Assembly: GCA_017465625.1 (NCBI GenBank) | Contig: JAFTVV010000006.1 | Coordinates: 1 to 60,257, forward strand | Direction: 5' to 3' | DNA: 60,257 bases | DNA from: Oscillospiraceae bacterium | GTDB taxonomy: Bacteria; Bacillota; Clostridia; Oscillospirales; Oscillospiraceae | In this document: in pieces, positions 7,879 through 16,891 of the stretch | Numbering within the stretch: position 1 is the first letter of the stretch | Layout: each line of letters opens with the position of its first letter | Position numbers and translations under genes: made by a program | Notes under the pieces: generated by a model | What the model was told of the DNA's origin: nothing | The model's database searches: none | The model's input: only the letters and a program-made list of their open reading frames with translations

Positions 7879-8030
7879 CAAAAAGGGGCTGTAAAAAAAG
7901 TCCAAAACCTTAAAAGTATTAAAATATTCCCTGTAAAAAGCACAGGTCAAACCATGCTTTTTACGGGGAATTTCTAACTTTTAACGAGGGCTATTTTTAT
8001 CGGAAGATAGTTTTTTACAGCCCCTTTTTG
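7879..8030 (+). repeat. Nested inverted repeat, about 150 bp (MITE-like or composite terminator)
   Basis: Outer arms of 20 perfect bases (7879-7898 and 8011-8030, core AAAAAGGGGCTGTAAAAAA) enclose inner arms of 17 bases with one mismatch (7926-7942 and 7955-7971, core CTGTAAAAAGCA), with TTAAAAGT and its complement between them. The whole stretch can fold into one long hairpin. The outer arm ends with TTTTT on the plus strand, so it can also terminate transcription of the upstream gene. No clear target-site duplication was found. Confidence 0.7.
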
Positions 8031-8066
8031 CATATACTATTAGTCGAATGGAAAAGGAGGAGGAAT

Positions 8067-9071
8067 ATGGATAAAAAACGAAAAAATATCTTAATGGTTG
8101 CGGCAGTGGCGGCATTTTCCGCGGCGGCGGTGGGCATCGGAGCCTATTTTACAACAAAGTATTTGGTGCGCCTTGCGCTGGATCGTCAGCAGCCCAAGAT
8201 TCCTCACAGAGCACAAACACGCCTGCGTGGATATGATAACTGTGCGATGATGCTGGAGAAAACCGCCCCATTGGGGAAGAAATTACAGGAAACTACCCAC
8301 CATTTGGTAAACCTGCGCAGCTATGATGAGGAGCTGTTGGTTGGACATTGGTTTCCCTGCGCCAATCCCAAACGGGTCATCGTGGCAATGCACGGTTGGC
8401 GCTCCTCCTGGAACGGTGATTTTGGCGCAATTGCGGACTTTTGGAAAAAGCAGAACTGCAGTGTGCTGTATGCCGAGCAACGGGGACAGGGGCAAAGCGG
8501 CGGACAATATATGGGCTTTGGAATGATCGAGCGCTATGACTGTCTGGAATGGGCAAAATGGGTCTGTACCCAAACTCCGGAGCATCTGCCGGTTTATTTG
8601 GCAGGGGTGTCGATGGGTGCAACCACCGTATTGCTCACCGCCAATATGGATCTGCCGCCCCGGGTAAAGGGCATTATGGCGGATTGCGGATTTACTTCTG
8701 CCCACAGCATCTTTAAACACGTGGCCGGAAAGAATCTCCGTTTGCCTTATAAACTGCACGATGGCTTTGCAAACCGTCAGTGCTTGAAAAAGACCGGAAT
8801 GGGTACCAAAGCCTGCTCTACCGTGGAGGCGCTGGCGCAGAGTAAAGTGCCGGTGCTGTTTGCCCACGGTACAGATGACCATTTTGTGCCGGTGGAGATG
8901 ACCTACGAAAATTATACGGCCTGTTCTGCACCAAAGCGGCTGTTGATTGTGCCCGGTGCGGACCACGGAATGAGCTATTTTATGGAAAAACAGCGGTATG
9001 AGCAGGCAATGTTGGATTTTTGGGCAGAATTTGACTCGGATTCTACAAATAATGCTTTTCACAGACCGTAA
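8067..9071 (+). CDS. Membrane-anchored alpha/beta hydrolase
   Basis: A 334-residue serine hydrolase. Residues about 7-27 form one hydrophobic segment (ILMVAAVAAFSAAAVGIGAY), predicted as a membrane anchor or uncleaved signal. The alpha/beta-hydrolase fold shows the oxyanion stretch VAMHGWRSSW, the nucleophile elbow GVSMGA, the acidic residue in FAHGTDDHFVP and the late histidine in GADHGMSY. Similar proteins (YqkD/BAAT-like) act as esterases or peptidases, but the substrate is unknown. The start at 8067 follows AAGGAGGAGG; the longer frame from 8028 would begin inside the upstream inverted repeat. Confidence 0.85.
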   Translation: MDKKRKNILMVAAVAAFSAAAVGIGAYFTTKYLVRLALDRQQPKIPHRAQTRLRGYDNCAMMLEKTAPLGKKLQETTHHLVNLRSYDEELLVGHWFPCANPKRVIVAMHGWRSSWNGDFGAIADFWKKQNCSVLYAEQRGQGQSGGQYMGFGMIERYDCLEWAKWVCTQTPEHLPVYLAGVSMGATTVLLTANMDLPPRVKGIMADCGFTSAHSIFKHVAGKNLRLPYKLHDGFANRQCLKKTGMGTKACSTVEALAQSKVPVLFAHGTDDHFVPVEMTYENYTACSAPKRLLIVPGADHGMSYFMEKQRYEQAMLDFWAEFDSDSTNNAFHRP

Positions 9072-9084
9072 AATGGCGTATAAT
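9056..9084 (+). promoter_or_regulatory. Possible promoter of the acyl-CoA ligase gene
   Basis: TATAAT (9079-9084) has a weak -35 match TTTTCA (9056-9061) 17 bases upstream, overlapping the end of the hydrolase gene. It would drive the ligase and reductase pair. Confidence 0.4.
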
Positions 9085-9112
9085 AACAGTATTCTGTAAA
9101 AGGGGTGATGAT

Positions 9113-10786
9113 GTGCCGATTAAAACGCCTTGGGCATCGTCCATGGGGCAAGTGCCGATGCAGATCACTGCATTTGATGGTTCGATGTATGAAGCAGTGC
9201 GCGCTGCGGCACAAAAAACACCCCATCACACAGCCCTTTGCTATATGGGCAAGACGATCAGCTACAAAAAGCTGATTCAAAACATTGACCATTGTGCCGC
9301 TGCCTTGCTGGCATTGGGGATCAAGCAGGGACAGCGACTGACCATCGCACTGCCCAACTGTCCGCAGGCGGTGTATATGCTCTACGGTGCCAACAAAATT
9401 GGCGCGGTTGCCAATATGGTGCATCCCCTGTCCGCACCGAAGGAGCTGTCCTTTTATTTAGCGGAGTCTGAATCCGTGCTGGTCATTACGCTGGATATCT
9501 TTTATGATAAAATGCGTGACGCCATAAAGGAGACAGGGGATACAAGACTTCTGATCACCGGCGCAGCGGATTGTCTCGGTTTGCCTGCTCGCATTGGGAT
9601 GAAGCTGAAGCAAAAGACCTGCTTGCCGAAACATATTCTGCGCTGGCGCACCTTCCTGAAGTGCGGAAGTCCCACAAATGAAATGCCTGTAAAAAACCGG
9701 GAGGCTGTGATTCTCTACTCCGGTGGCACAACCGGTACAACCAAGGGCATTTTGCTGAGCAATGAAAATCTGAACAGCTTGGCCGCGCAGATCATAGCTG
9801 CAAATCCAATGTTTGTTCCCGGTGACCGTATGCTGGCGGCAATGCCCCTGTTTCACGGCTTCGGTTTAGGGGTGTGCATCCACAGCATCCTGTTCAACAG
9901 CGGCGTTTGCGTGTTGGTGCCTCGTTTTACACCGAAAAGCTATATACGGGATTTGCTGAAATACCGCTGTAATTTTATGGCAGGTGTGCCGACGTTGTTT
10001 GAAGCACTGCTGCGCTTGAAAAGTCCACAAAATATGGATTTTTCCTTCTTGAAGGGAGTGTTTTCCGGTGGAGACAGCCTTTCACCGGAGCTGAAGAAAC
10101 GGCTGGATGCGTTTTTGACCGCCCACCATTGCCCAGTGCAGGTACGCGAAGGCTACGGCACAACTGAAACGGTCACAGCCTGTTGCCTGACACCGCCCCA
10201 TAAGGCGAAGGAATCCTCCATCGGCATCCCACTGCCCGGTAACTTCATTAAAATTGTTCGTCCCGATACGCAGGAGGAATTGCCTTACGGTGAGGAAGGG
10301 GAAATCCTGCTTTCCGGACCGACGGTGATGCTTGGCTATATGCACCATCCGGAGGAGACGGCAAAAACCTTGCAGACCCATCGGGACGGACGCACGTGGG
10401 TGTATACCGGTGACTTAGGTGTAATGGACAGTGAGGGCTTTTTGTATTTCAAAGGTCGGGCGAAGCGATTGATCGTATCCTCCGGCTATAACATTTATCC
10501 GGGGCAGCTTGAAAATGTGCTGGATGCCCACGAATATGTGCACAGAAGCTGTGTCATTGGAGTGTCTGACAGTTATAAAATGCAGAAAGTAAAGGCCTAT
10601 GTGGAACTGATGCCCCATATACCTGCTACGGAGGAGACCAGAGCCTCCATTTTAGACCATTGCAGTAAGCACATTGCCAGGTACGCAATGCCTTGTGAAA
10701 TAGAATTTCGGGAAGCGCTGCCTAAAACCCCGGTCGGCAAAGTAAACTACCGTGCTTTAGAAGAACAGGAGAAAGAGAAGGAGTAA
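9113..10786 (+). CDS. AMP-forming acyl-CoA synthetase (fatty-acid-CoA ligase-like)
   Basis: A 557-residue ANL-superfamily enzyme that would adenylate a carboxylic acid and transfer it to CoA. The phosphate-binding loop YSGGTTGTTKG is at about 202-212. The adenylate-contacting YGTTETVTACC, the hinge YTGDLG and the C-terminal lysine region KTPVGKVNYRAL are all present, so it looks functional. Translation starts at GTG 9113 behind AGGGGTGAT; the two nearby ATG triplets are in other frames. There is no signal peptide. The aldo/keto reductase starts four bases after its stop, so they are one operon. Substrate could be a fatty, aryl or bile-type acid; sequence alone does not decide. Confidence 0.87.
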   Translation: MPIKTPWASSMGQVPMQITAFDGSMYEAVRAAAQKTPHHTALCYMGKTISYKKLIQNIDHCAAALLALGIKQGQRLTIALPNCPQAVYMLYGANKIGAVANMVHPLSAPKELSFYLAESESVLVITLDIFYDKMRDAIKETGDTRLLITGAADCLGLPARIGMKLKQKTCLPKHILRWRTFLKCGSPTNEMPVKNREAVILYSGGTTGTTKGILLSNENLNSLAAQIIAANPMFVPGDRMLAAMPLFHGFGLGVCIHSILFNSGVCVLVPRFTPKSYIRDLLKYRCNFMAGVPTLFEALLRLKSPQNMDFSFLKGVFSGGDSLSPELKKRLDAFLTAHHCPVQVREGYGTTETVTACCLTPPHKAKESSIGIPLPGNFIKIVRPDTQEELPYGEEGEILLSGPTVMLGYMHHPEETAKTLQTHRDGRTWVYTGDLGVMDSEGFLYFKGRAKRLIVSSGYNIYPGQLENVLDAHEYVHRSCVIGVSDSYKMQKVKAYVELMPHIPATEETRASILDHCSKHIARYAMPCEIEFREALPKTPVGKVNYRALEEQEKEKE

Positions 10787-10790
10787 TAAT

Positions 10791-11792
10791 ATGGAATATC
10801 GTTTATTGGGAAAAACCGGTTTAAAAATTTCAAGGATGGGATTCGGCGGCATTCCCATCCAAAAAACCTCTGCCGAGGCGACAAAGAGCCTGCTTGTATA
10901 TCTGAAAGAGCAGGGGGTCAACTATATTGACACGGCACGGGGTTATACCGTCAGCGAGGAGTACATTGGCTACGCAATTGAAGGAATTCGGGAGCATTTT
11001 GTGCTTGCCACCAAGAGCATGGCACGCACAAAAGAAGCGATGGAAAAAGATATTGATCTGAGCCTAAAAAACCTGCGCACAGACTATATCGACCTCTATC
11101 AGGTACATAATCCGGGCGCGGCAGACTTGGAGAAGGTGTGCGCACCGGGCGGTGCGCTGGAAGCCCTGCAGGAGGCTGTAAAGGCCGGGAAAATCGGTCA
11201 TATCGGAATTACCCTCCATTCAAAAGAGGTGTTTGTGACGGCACTGCAGCTGCCTTGGGTGGAAACGGTGATGTTCCCCTACAACATCGTGGAAACCCAG
11301 GCGGAGGATCTGATTGCCCAATGCGCACGGAAGAATATCGGCTTTATTGATATGAAGCCTTTGGCAGGCGGAGCGATTGACGACCCGGTAACAGCACTGC
11401 GGTTTATTGTCCGCAATCCGGCTGTTACGGTGGTCATTCCGGGGATGGAAACGGTGCAGGAGGCCGCCCAAAACCTGTGCGCGGTAAATGACCCGTCTCC
11501 TTTTTCCGAGCAGGATGCGGTTGAGAAAATCCGCAAGGAACTGGGAAATCACTTCTGCCGCCGCTGTAATTATTGTGCCCCCTGCAGTGTGGGCATCAAT
11601 ATTCCCGGTGTATTTCTGATGGAGGGCTATTATACCCGTTACAACCTGAAGGATTGGGCAGTGGCCCGATATGAGGCGTTTCCCAAGAAAGCATCCGACT
11701 GTGTTGAATGTGGCGTGTGTGAAACCCGTTGCCCCTACAATCTGCCCATTCGTGGGATGCTGAAAAATGCGGTAAAAGTTTTCGGAAAATAA
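10791..11792 (+). CDS. Aldo/keto reductase with C-terminal [4Fe-4S] cysteine motifs
   Basis: A 333-residue oxidoreductase. Residues about 1-240 form the aldo/keto-reductase barrel: YIDTARGY and the strand YIDLYQVHNP carry the usual catalytic positions, and GIGHIGITLHS-type strands follow. The C-terminal part adds two cysteine clusters, CRRCNYCAPC near 255-264 and CVECGVCETRCP near 304-315; the second is a ferredoxin-like CxxCxxCxxxCP. This subgroup is common in anaerobes and probably moves electrons between Fe-S clusters and a carbonyl substrate. It directly follows an acyl-CoA ligase, so the pair may act on one compound. A terminator follows. Confidence 0.88.
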   Translation: MEYRLLGKTGLKISRMGFGGIPIQKTSAEATKSLLVYLKEQGVNYIDTARGYTVSEEYIGYAIEGIREHFVLATKSMARTKEAMEKDIDLSLKNLRTDYIDLYQVHNPGAADLEKVCAPGGALEALQEAVKAGKIGHIGITLHSKEVFVTALQLPWVETVMFPYNIVETQAEDLIAQCARKNIGFIDMKPLAGGAIDDPVTALRFIVRNPAVTVVIPGMETVQEAAQNLCAVNDPSPFSEQDAVEKIRKELGNHFCRRCNYCAPCSVGINIPGVFLMEGYYTRYNLKDWAVARYEAFPKKASDCVECGVCETRCPYNLPIRGMLKNAVKVFGK

Positions 11793-11795
11793 AAG

Positions 11796-11830
11796 AAGCG
11801 CGTTGCAATTCTTTTGCAACGCGCTTTTTT
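11796..11830. terminator. Bidirectional terminator between the aldo/keto reductase and ileS
   Basis: A perfect 13-bp stem, AAGCGCGTTGCAA (11796-11808) with its complement (11814-11826), is followed by TTTTTT on plus and by CTTTTAT on minus. It serves both convergent genes. Confidence 0.85.
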
Positions 11831-11832
11831 GA

Positions 11833-14622
11833 TTAAAGTTCAATGTCCATTTGGCTGATGACAGCGGCACAGCGGGGGCAGAGACCCTCAGCGTTGGCTT
11901 GCAGGCTGTGCATCCAGCAACGGGGGCACTTTTCGCCCTTGGCTTCCACAACACCGATGGTCAGTGTGGGAATGTTGGTGCCGTTACCAACCGTGGCATT
12001 TTCTGCAACATTCTCCCAGTCACAGGAGGAAACGATGCAAATTTCAGCCAAATTCAGGTCGGCACAGAGCGCCTTGATGCTTTCGTCACTGCACTGCAGG
12101 CTGACGTGTGCCTCCAAAGCCTTGCCAATGCGCTTTTCTGCACGGGCCAGCTCCAGCACACCGTTCACATCCTGACGCAGCTTCATCACGGTAGACCACT
12201 TGTCCATCACAGCGTTATCCAGCAGATATGCCTGCATATCGGTGGGCATCTGATTGAGCAGAATGTTCCGGGCGTCATCTTCCTTACGATGGGGCATAGA
12301 CTGCCAAATCTCATCGCAGGTGAAAGCCAAAATGGGGGCAAACAGCTTGGCAAGGGCATCCACGATCAGATAGAGTGCGCTTTGTGCAGAACGGCGGCGC
12401 AGGCTGTCAGCACCTTCGCAGTACAAGCGATCCTTGATGATGTCCAGATAGAAGCTGGACAGCTCTACCACGCAGAAATCGTTAATTTCGTGGGCAATCA
12501 CGTGGAATTCGTAACCGTTATAAGCTTTGCGGCAGGTGGCGATCAGGCTGTTCAGCTTGGTCAGTGCCCACTTATCCAGCTCTTCCATATCCTTGGCGTC
12601 CACCAGATTGTTGGGGTCGAAGCCTTCCAGGTTACCCAAACAGTAACGGGCAGTGTTGCGGAACTTCAGGTAGTTCTGTGCAACCTGCTTGATAATGTCT
12701 TTGGAGCAGCGCACGTCTGCGTGATAGTCGGAAGAGCCGGCCCACAGACGGATGATGTCTGCACCGAAATCCTTAATCAGCTCAGCCGGGTCAACACCGT
12801 TGCCCAGACTCTTGTGCATGGCGTGTCCCTGTCCGTCAACAACCCAGCCGTGGGTCAGTACCTGCTTAAAGGGAGCGCCGTTGCCCAATGCACCGACGGA
12901 GGTCAGCAGGCTGGACTGGAACCAACCGCGGTACTGGTCAGCACCTTCGATGTACACATCGGCAGGCCACAGCTCCGGTGTTCTGCGCATCAGGGATGCG
13001 TAGTGGGTAGAGCCGGAGTCAAACCAGCCGTCCAAGGTGTCGGTTTCCTTGTCGAAATCCTTGCCGCCGCAGTGGGGGCAGGTGAAGCCTTCGGGTGTCA
13101 GATCCTTGGCTTCTCTTTCAAACCAGACGTTAGATCCATACTGATCGAACAACTGGGAGATATGGTCAATGGAGGCGGGGGTGGAAACAGGCTTGCCGCA
13201 GTCCTTGCAGTAGAATACAGGAATGGGCAGACCCCAGCGACGCTGACGGGAGATACACCAGTCGTTGCGCTCCCGAATCATACTGACCATCCGGTCTTCG
13301 CCCCATTGGGGATACCACTGCACGTTTTCGATAGCCTTTACAGCTTCATCCTTGAAGGACTCCACAGAGCAGAACCACTGGGGTGTTGCACGGAAGATGA
13401 TGGGCTTTTTACAACGGTCGTGATGGGGATAGGAGTGAACAATGTCCTCGGAAGCAAAGAGCATACCGCTTTGCTTCATATCCTCCAAAATGACGGGGTT
13501 GGAGTCGTCTGTTTTCATACCTGCGTACTTGCCGGCATAGTCTGTGTGACGGCCGTAATCGTCCACGGGCACAACCAGCTCCATACCGTAACGCATACAG
13601 GTCTGATAGTCATCAGCACCGAAGCCGGGGGCGGTGTGCACACAGCCTGTACCGGAATCCATGGTCACGTATTCTGCCACCACCACACGGGAGGTCTTGG
13701 GCAGGAAGGGGTGATTTGCCAGCATATTTTCAAAGAACTGACCGGGGTAGGTGGCAAGAACCTCGTATTGTTCAAAGCCGCCCAGCTTCATCACCTTGTC
13801 AGCCAGTGCCTCGGCCACAATATAGGTCTCGCCGTTTTCCGCACGAACCAGTACATACTGGTCGCGGGGATGCAGACAGACGCCCATATTGCCGGGCAGT
13901 GTCCAGATGGTGGTGGTCCAGATGACGAAATAGGTCTTGCTCAAATCAAAATCTGCCAGCTTGCCCAAATCGTCGTGCATCGGGAACTTGACGTACACGG
14001 AGGTACAGGGATCTTCGCGGTACTCAATTTCAGCCTCCGCAACAGCGGTGGTACAGACGGGGCACCAGTAAACAGGCTTCAGACCCTTATAGATGTAGCC
14101 TTTGTCGAACATACGGCCAAAGACCTTAACTTCCTGAGCCTCAAAGTGCTTATCCATAGTGCGGTAAGGATGTTCCCAGTCGCCCACAACGCCTAAGCGC
14201 TGAAAGCCTGCCATCTGTCGCTGGATATAGTCCTCTGCAAATTCCTCACAAGCGGAACGGAACTCGGCAACGGGCATAGACTTGTGGTTGAGCTTGCTTT
14301 TTTTAATGATGGCGGTTTCAATGGGCAGACCGTGGTTGTCCCAGCCGGGAACATAGGGGGTGCGGTAGCCCATCATGGCGTGACTGCGCACGATGAAGTC
14401 CTTCAGGGTTTTATTCAGGGCGTGACCCATGTGAATATCGCCGTTGGAGAAGGGAGGGCCGTCGTGCAGAACAAAGGTGGGCAGATCCTTGTTCTTTTCC
14501 AGCATTGCGTTGTACAGATCCAGCTCTTGCCAGCGGGCCAGCATACCGGGCTCACGGGCAGGCAGACCGGCCTTCATGGGAAAGTCGGTTTTTGGGGTGA
14601 TGATGGTGTTTTTATAATCCAC
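11833..14622 (-). CDS. ileS: Isoleucyl-tRNA synthetase
   Basis: A 929-residue class Ia aminoacyl-tRNA synthetase charging tRNA-Ile, of normal bacterial (type 1) length. The HIGH signature appears as HMGH (64-67) in NGDIHMGHALNK, and the KMSKS loop appears as MHKSLGN. The editing domain lies between them. The C-terminal zinc-binding module has CPRCWMH and CPRCAAV. The gene is the last of a long minus-strand run, but it is preceded by its own T-box leader, so its expression should rise when uncharged tRNA-Ile accumulates. A shared terminator lies immediately downstream. Confidence 0.97.
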   Translation of the reverse strand: MDYKNTIITPKTDFPMKAGLPAREPGMLARWQELDLYNAMLEKNKDLPTFVLHDGPPFSNGDIHMGHALNKTLKDFIVRSHAMMGYRTPYVPGWDNHGLPIETAIIKKSKLNHKSMPVAEFRSACEEFAEDYIQRQMAGFQRLGVVGDWEHPYRTMDKHFEAQEVKVFGRMFDKGYIYKGLKPVYWCPVCTTAVAEAEIEYREDPCTSVYVKFPMHDDLGKLADFDLSKTYFVIWTTTIWTLPGNMGVCLHPRDQYVLVRAENGETYIVAEALADKVMKLGGFEQYEVLATYPGQFFENMLANHPFLPKTSRVVVAEYVTMDSGTGCVHTAPGFGADDYQTCMRYGMELVVPVDDYGRHTDYAGKYAGMKTDDSNPVILEDMKQSGMLFASEDIVHSYPHHDRCKKPIIFRATPQWFCSVESFKDEAVKAIENVQWYPQWGEDRMVSMIRERNDWCISRQRRWGLPIPVFYCKDCGKPVSTPASIDHISQLFDQYGSNVWFEREAKDLTPEGFTCPHCGGKDFDKETDTLDGWFDSGSTHYASLMRRTPELWPADVYIEGADQYRGWFQSSLLTSVGALGNGAPFKQVLTHGWVVDGQGHAMHKSLGNGVDPAELIKDFGADIIRLWAGSSDYHADVRCSKDIIKQVAQNYLKFRNTARYCLGNLEGFDPNNLVDAKDMEELDKWALTKLNSLIATCRKAYNGYEFHVIAHEINDFCVVELSSFYLDIIKDRLYCEGADSLRRRSAQSALYLIVDALAKLFAPILAFTCDEIWQSMPHRKEDDARNILLNQMPTDMQAYLLDNAVMDKWSTVMKLRQDVNGVLELARAEKRIGKALEAHVSLQCSDESIKALCADLNLAEICIVSSCDWENVAENATVGNGTNIPTLTIGVVEAKGEKCPRCWMHSLQANAEGLCPRCAAVISQMDIEL

Positions 14623-14664
14623 GTTGTATACCTCCGGATTGAAATTTTGTATTGATATAAAAAA

Positions 14665-14890
14665 GAAGCCTTTGTCCCTATAAAAGAGACAAAGGCTTTA
14701 ACCTCTGCGGTACCACTCTTGTTCCGGTGCAATTCACCGACACTCTACTGCGTTTTATCGGGCGCAAATCGGCACAGCCTACTAAAAGTTCAGTGTGCAG
14801 CTCCGAGGGGATATACGTCATACACTATACCGTCTTGCACCAACCGGCGGCTCTCTGTAATAGGCGGTATCACGTACCTGTCCTCATCTA
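14665..14890 (-). promoter_or_regulatory. T-box leader (tRNA-Ile-sensing) of ileS
   Basis: On the minus strand, the conserved antiterminator sequence AGAGTGGTACCGCAG (14719-14705) is followed by a terminator hairpin with 11-bp stem (14698-14688 with 14676-14666) and a T-rich tail. Upstream is stem I with the AGAGA and GGTGCAAG elements and an ATC triplet at 14812-14810, which fits an isoleucine specifier. It sits between divIVA and ileS and matches the gene it controls. Confidence 0.9.
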
Positions 14891-14894
14891 TGCT

Positions 14895-15572
14895 TTAAGT
14901 ATTTACTTCGTAATTGCGGCCAAACTGCAGATTTGCAAATTTGGTGGTGGTATCAGATACGGGGTGACGAGGCTCAGCCTTGGGGGCAATTTCCTCGGTA
15001 GTGCCGACAATGGCTTCCACATTTGCGGAAATCTCATCGGCAACAGCATCTGTACGGGAAGCGGCACTGGCACGTTCACTGCGGTCATAGTCGAATGCGC
15101 CGCTGGGCTTGTGGATGGGGCGATTGGCTTCCTTGATCCGCTCCAGAGCGTGCAGGCAGCTATTGAGCTGATTTTGAAGCTCTTCGATTTTTGCGGATGC
15201 AACCTGACGTGCTTCCTCTACGCGCTCGTTCTCGGCGGCAATCAGGGCGTCGGCATTCTTGGCGTTTTCGGCAGCAGTGTTGCTGGCATCAACCAGCATC
15301 TGAGTGCATTTTGCTTCTGCCTCTTTGACCATTTTGTCGCAGGTCTTTTGGGCGTTGATGATGGCGTCTTTCATACTGGCTTCGTTGGCGCGGTATTCTT
15401 CCAGCTTGTTCACCAATACCTTCATTTTGCTTTTCAGCAAGGCGTTTTCTTTATATAAAGTTACATAGTCCTCTGTAAGAGGCTCCAGCAGCTTGTCTAC
15501 TTCGTTGGTGTCGTAACCGTTAAACATGACACGGCTAAAAGCAATCTGCTCAATTTCCTGAGGAGTAATCAT
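14895..15572 (-). CDS. divIVA: DivIVA-domain protein
   Basis: A 225-residue cytoplasmic coiled-coil protein that in Gram-positive bacteria binds curved membrane at poles and septa. The N-terminal membrane-binding DivIVA domain is at residues 1-60 (MITPQEIEQIAFSRVMFNGYD begins it, with the NEVDKLL start of the first coil). A long Ala/Glu/Lys-rich coiled coil follows to about 160, and then a low-complexity tail that is less conserved. The start follows AAAGGATT. It lies directly downstream of sepF, the usual division-cluster order, and the ileS T-box comes next. Its exact role (division site, sporulation or growth) varies between lineages. Confidence 0.92.
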   Translation of the reverse strand: MITPQEIEQIAFSRVMFNGYDTNEVDKLLEPLTEDYVTLYKENALLKSKMKVLVNKLEEYRANEASMKDAIINAQKTCDKMVKEAEAKCTQMLVDASNTAAENAKNADALIAAENERVEEARQVASAKIEELQNQLNSCLHALERIKEANRPIHKPSGAFDYDRSERASAASRTDAVADEISANVEAIVGTTEEIAPKAEPRHPVSDTTTKFANLQFGRNYEVNT

Positions 15573-15613
15573 GAGGGAATCCTTTCTGTATCTAATATCT
15601 GAGTGTTATTCAA

Positions 15614-16099
15614 TTAGATGTAGGCTTCCATATCTACCTGTGCTTCCAGGTCGCCCACGATATCCATATTGTGGGGGCAGAAGAGATAGGTAGACTGGGC
15701 AATTTTCTTCACCGTGCCATCCAGTGCGTAAACGCTGCCGGACAGGAAATCCACAACACGGCGGGTCAGTGCCTTATCTACATTTTCCATATTCAAAATG
15801 ACGGCCTTCTTTTTCCGAAGCTCGTCGGCGGCACGGGCGGTGTCGTCAAAGCTCTTGGCGTGGAACAGCACAACCTCCTGCTTTCCGGAACCCATATTCA
15901 GCACCTGACCGCTGAAGCCGGAAGAAGCTGCAGGAGCGGCAGTTTCGGTACGGGTGGTGGAGAAGGGGGAGGGACGGCGACCTGCAGGCGCAGGCTCTTG
16001 CTGTTCTTCCTCGAAGCCTTCCATCTCGTCAAATTCATCCTCGTATTCTTCCTCGGAATAGGGCTGTGCAAACTTCTTAACATTATCCCAAAAACTCAT
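15614..16099 (-). CDS. sepF: Cell division protein SepF
   Basis: A 161-residue protein that bundles FtsZ filaments and tethers them to the membrane. The N-terminus (MSFWDNVKKF) can form the amphipathic membrane-binding helix, followed by an acidic Glu-rich stretch (18-36), a Pro/Ser/Thr linker, and the SepF core from about residue 70 with VVLFHAKSFDDTARAADEL, VILNMENVD and RRVVDFLSGSVYALDG. Length and order match the family. It lies between yggS and divIVA, the arrangement found in many Firmicutes division clusters. Confidence 0.95.
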   Translation of the reverse strand: MSFWDNVKKFAQPYSEEEYEDEFDEMEGFEEEQQEPAPAGRRPSPFSTTRTETAAPAASSGFSGQVLNMGSGKQEVVLFHAKSFDDTARAADELRKKKAVILNMENVDKALTRRVVDFLSGSVYALDGTVKKIAQSTYLFCPHNMDIVGDLEAQVDMEAYI

Positions 16100-16119
16100 T
16101 GGTAATCCTCCTATATGTT

Positions 16120-16830
16120 TTATCCCTTGGGGGACTGGTTGTAATTTCGGGCACCGAAGATGGCAGTGCCTAAGCGCACCATCGTGCTGCCGCAGGCAAT
16201 CGCATCCTCAAAGTCTCCGGACATACCCATAGACAATATATCCATTGATACATTATCGTATTTTTTTGTCGTTATGTCAACAGTAAGGTTGCACATTTTT
16301 TGAAAAAATTTGTGATTTTCTGTCTTTTTTTGGCAAATTGGGGGAATTGCCATCAGACCGCGGATGAAAATGTGCTCCATTTTGGAAGCCTGCTCCAAAA
16401 TATTGGGAAGTTCCTCCGGGGCAAAGCCGGACTTGGATGCTTCTGCACCGATGTTGATCTCCAGAAGAATGTTTTGCACAATGTCCTGACGTGCCGCTTC
16501 CTTTTCAACGGCCTGCAGTAAACGCAGAGAGTCTACCGATTGGATCAGGTCCACCTTGCCTACCACATCTTTAACCTTGTTGGTTTGCAGATGGCCGATA
16601 AAGTGCACCGGTTTCCCCGCATAAGCATTCTGGGCAGCTTTTTCCTTTAATTCCTGCACCCGGTTTTCACCGCAGCAATCCACGCCTGCGGCAATGGCCT
16701 CCTGCACGGCAGCGGCATCATTCATTTTGGTGGCGGCGCACAGTAAAATCTCCTTGGGATCTCGACCTGCGCGGATGGCAGCATCCTCTATTTGTTTGCG
16801 AATAGCCAAAACTTGTTCTTTAACAGACAT
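16120..16830 (-). CDS. yggS: YggS-family pyridoxal-phosphate homeostasis protein
   Basis: A 236-residue cytoplasmic PLP-binding barrel protein. The family keeps free PLP and amino-acid pools in balance and has no well-defined catalytic reaction. Signature stretches: LLCAATKMND, where the lysine binds PLP (usually AVSKT/VTK in other members), GENRVQELKEK, HFIGHLQTNKVKDV, and near the end DILSMGMSGDFEDAI with MVRLGTAIFG. The start at 16830 was preferred because MSVKEQVLAI is the family's N-terminal helix; an extension to 16890 would overlap the hfq-yggS gap. It is part of the yggS-sepF-divIVA cluster. Confidence 0.94.
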   Translation of the reverse strand: MSVKEQVLAIRKQIEDAAIRAGRDPKEILLCAATKMNDAAAVQEAIAAGVDCCGENRVQELKEKAAQNAYAGKPVHFIGHLQTNKVKDVVGKVDLIQSVDSLRLLQAVEKEAARQDIVQNILLEINIGAEASKSGFAPEELPNILEQASKMEHIFIRGLMAIPPICQKKTENHKFFQKMCNLTVDITTKKYDNVSMDILSMGMSGDFEDAIACGSTMVRLGTAIFGARNYNQSPKG

Positions 16831-16891
16831 TGTAAAACTTCCTTCCAAAGGGCAGAAGAAGGCGACGAAGCAAATGCTCCGTCGCCTCATC

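Noticed and set aside
11851-14196. A 781-codon plus-strand frame opposite ileS
   Set aside because: It is the mirror of ileS codon bias, without any recognisable domain or ribosome site.
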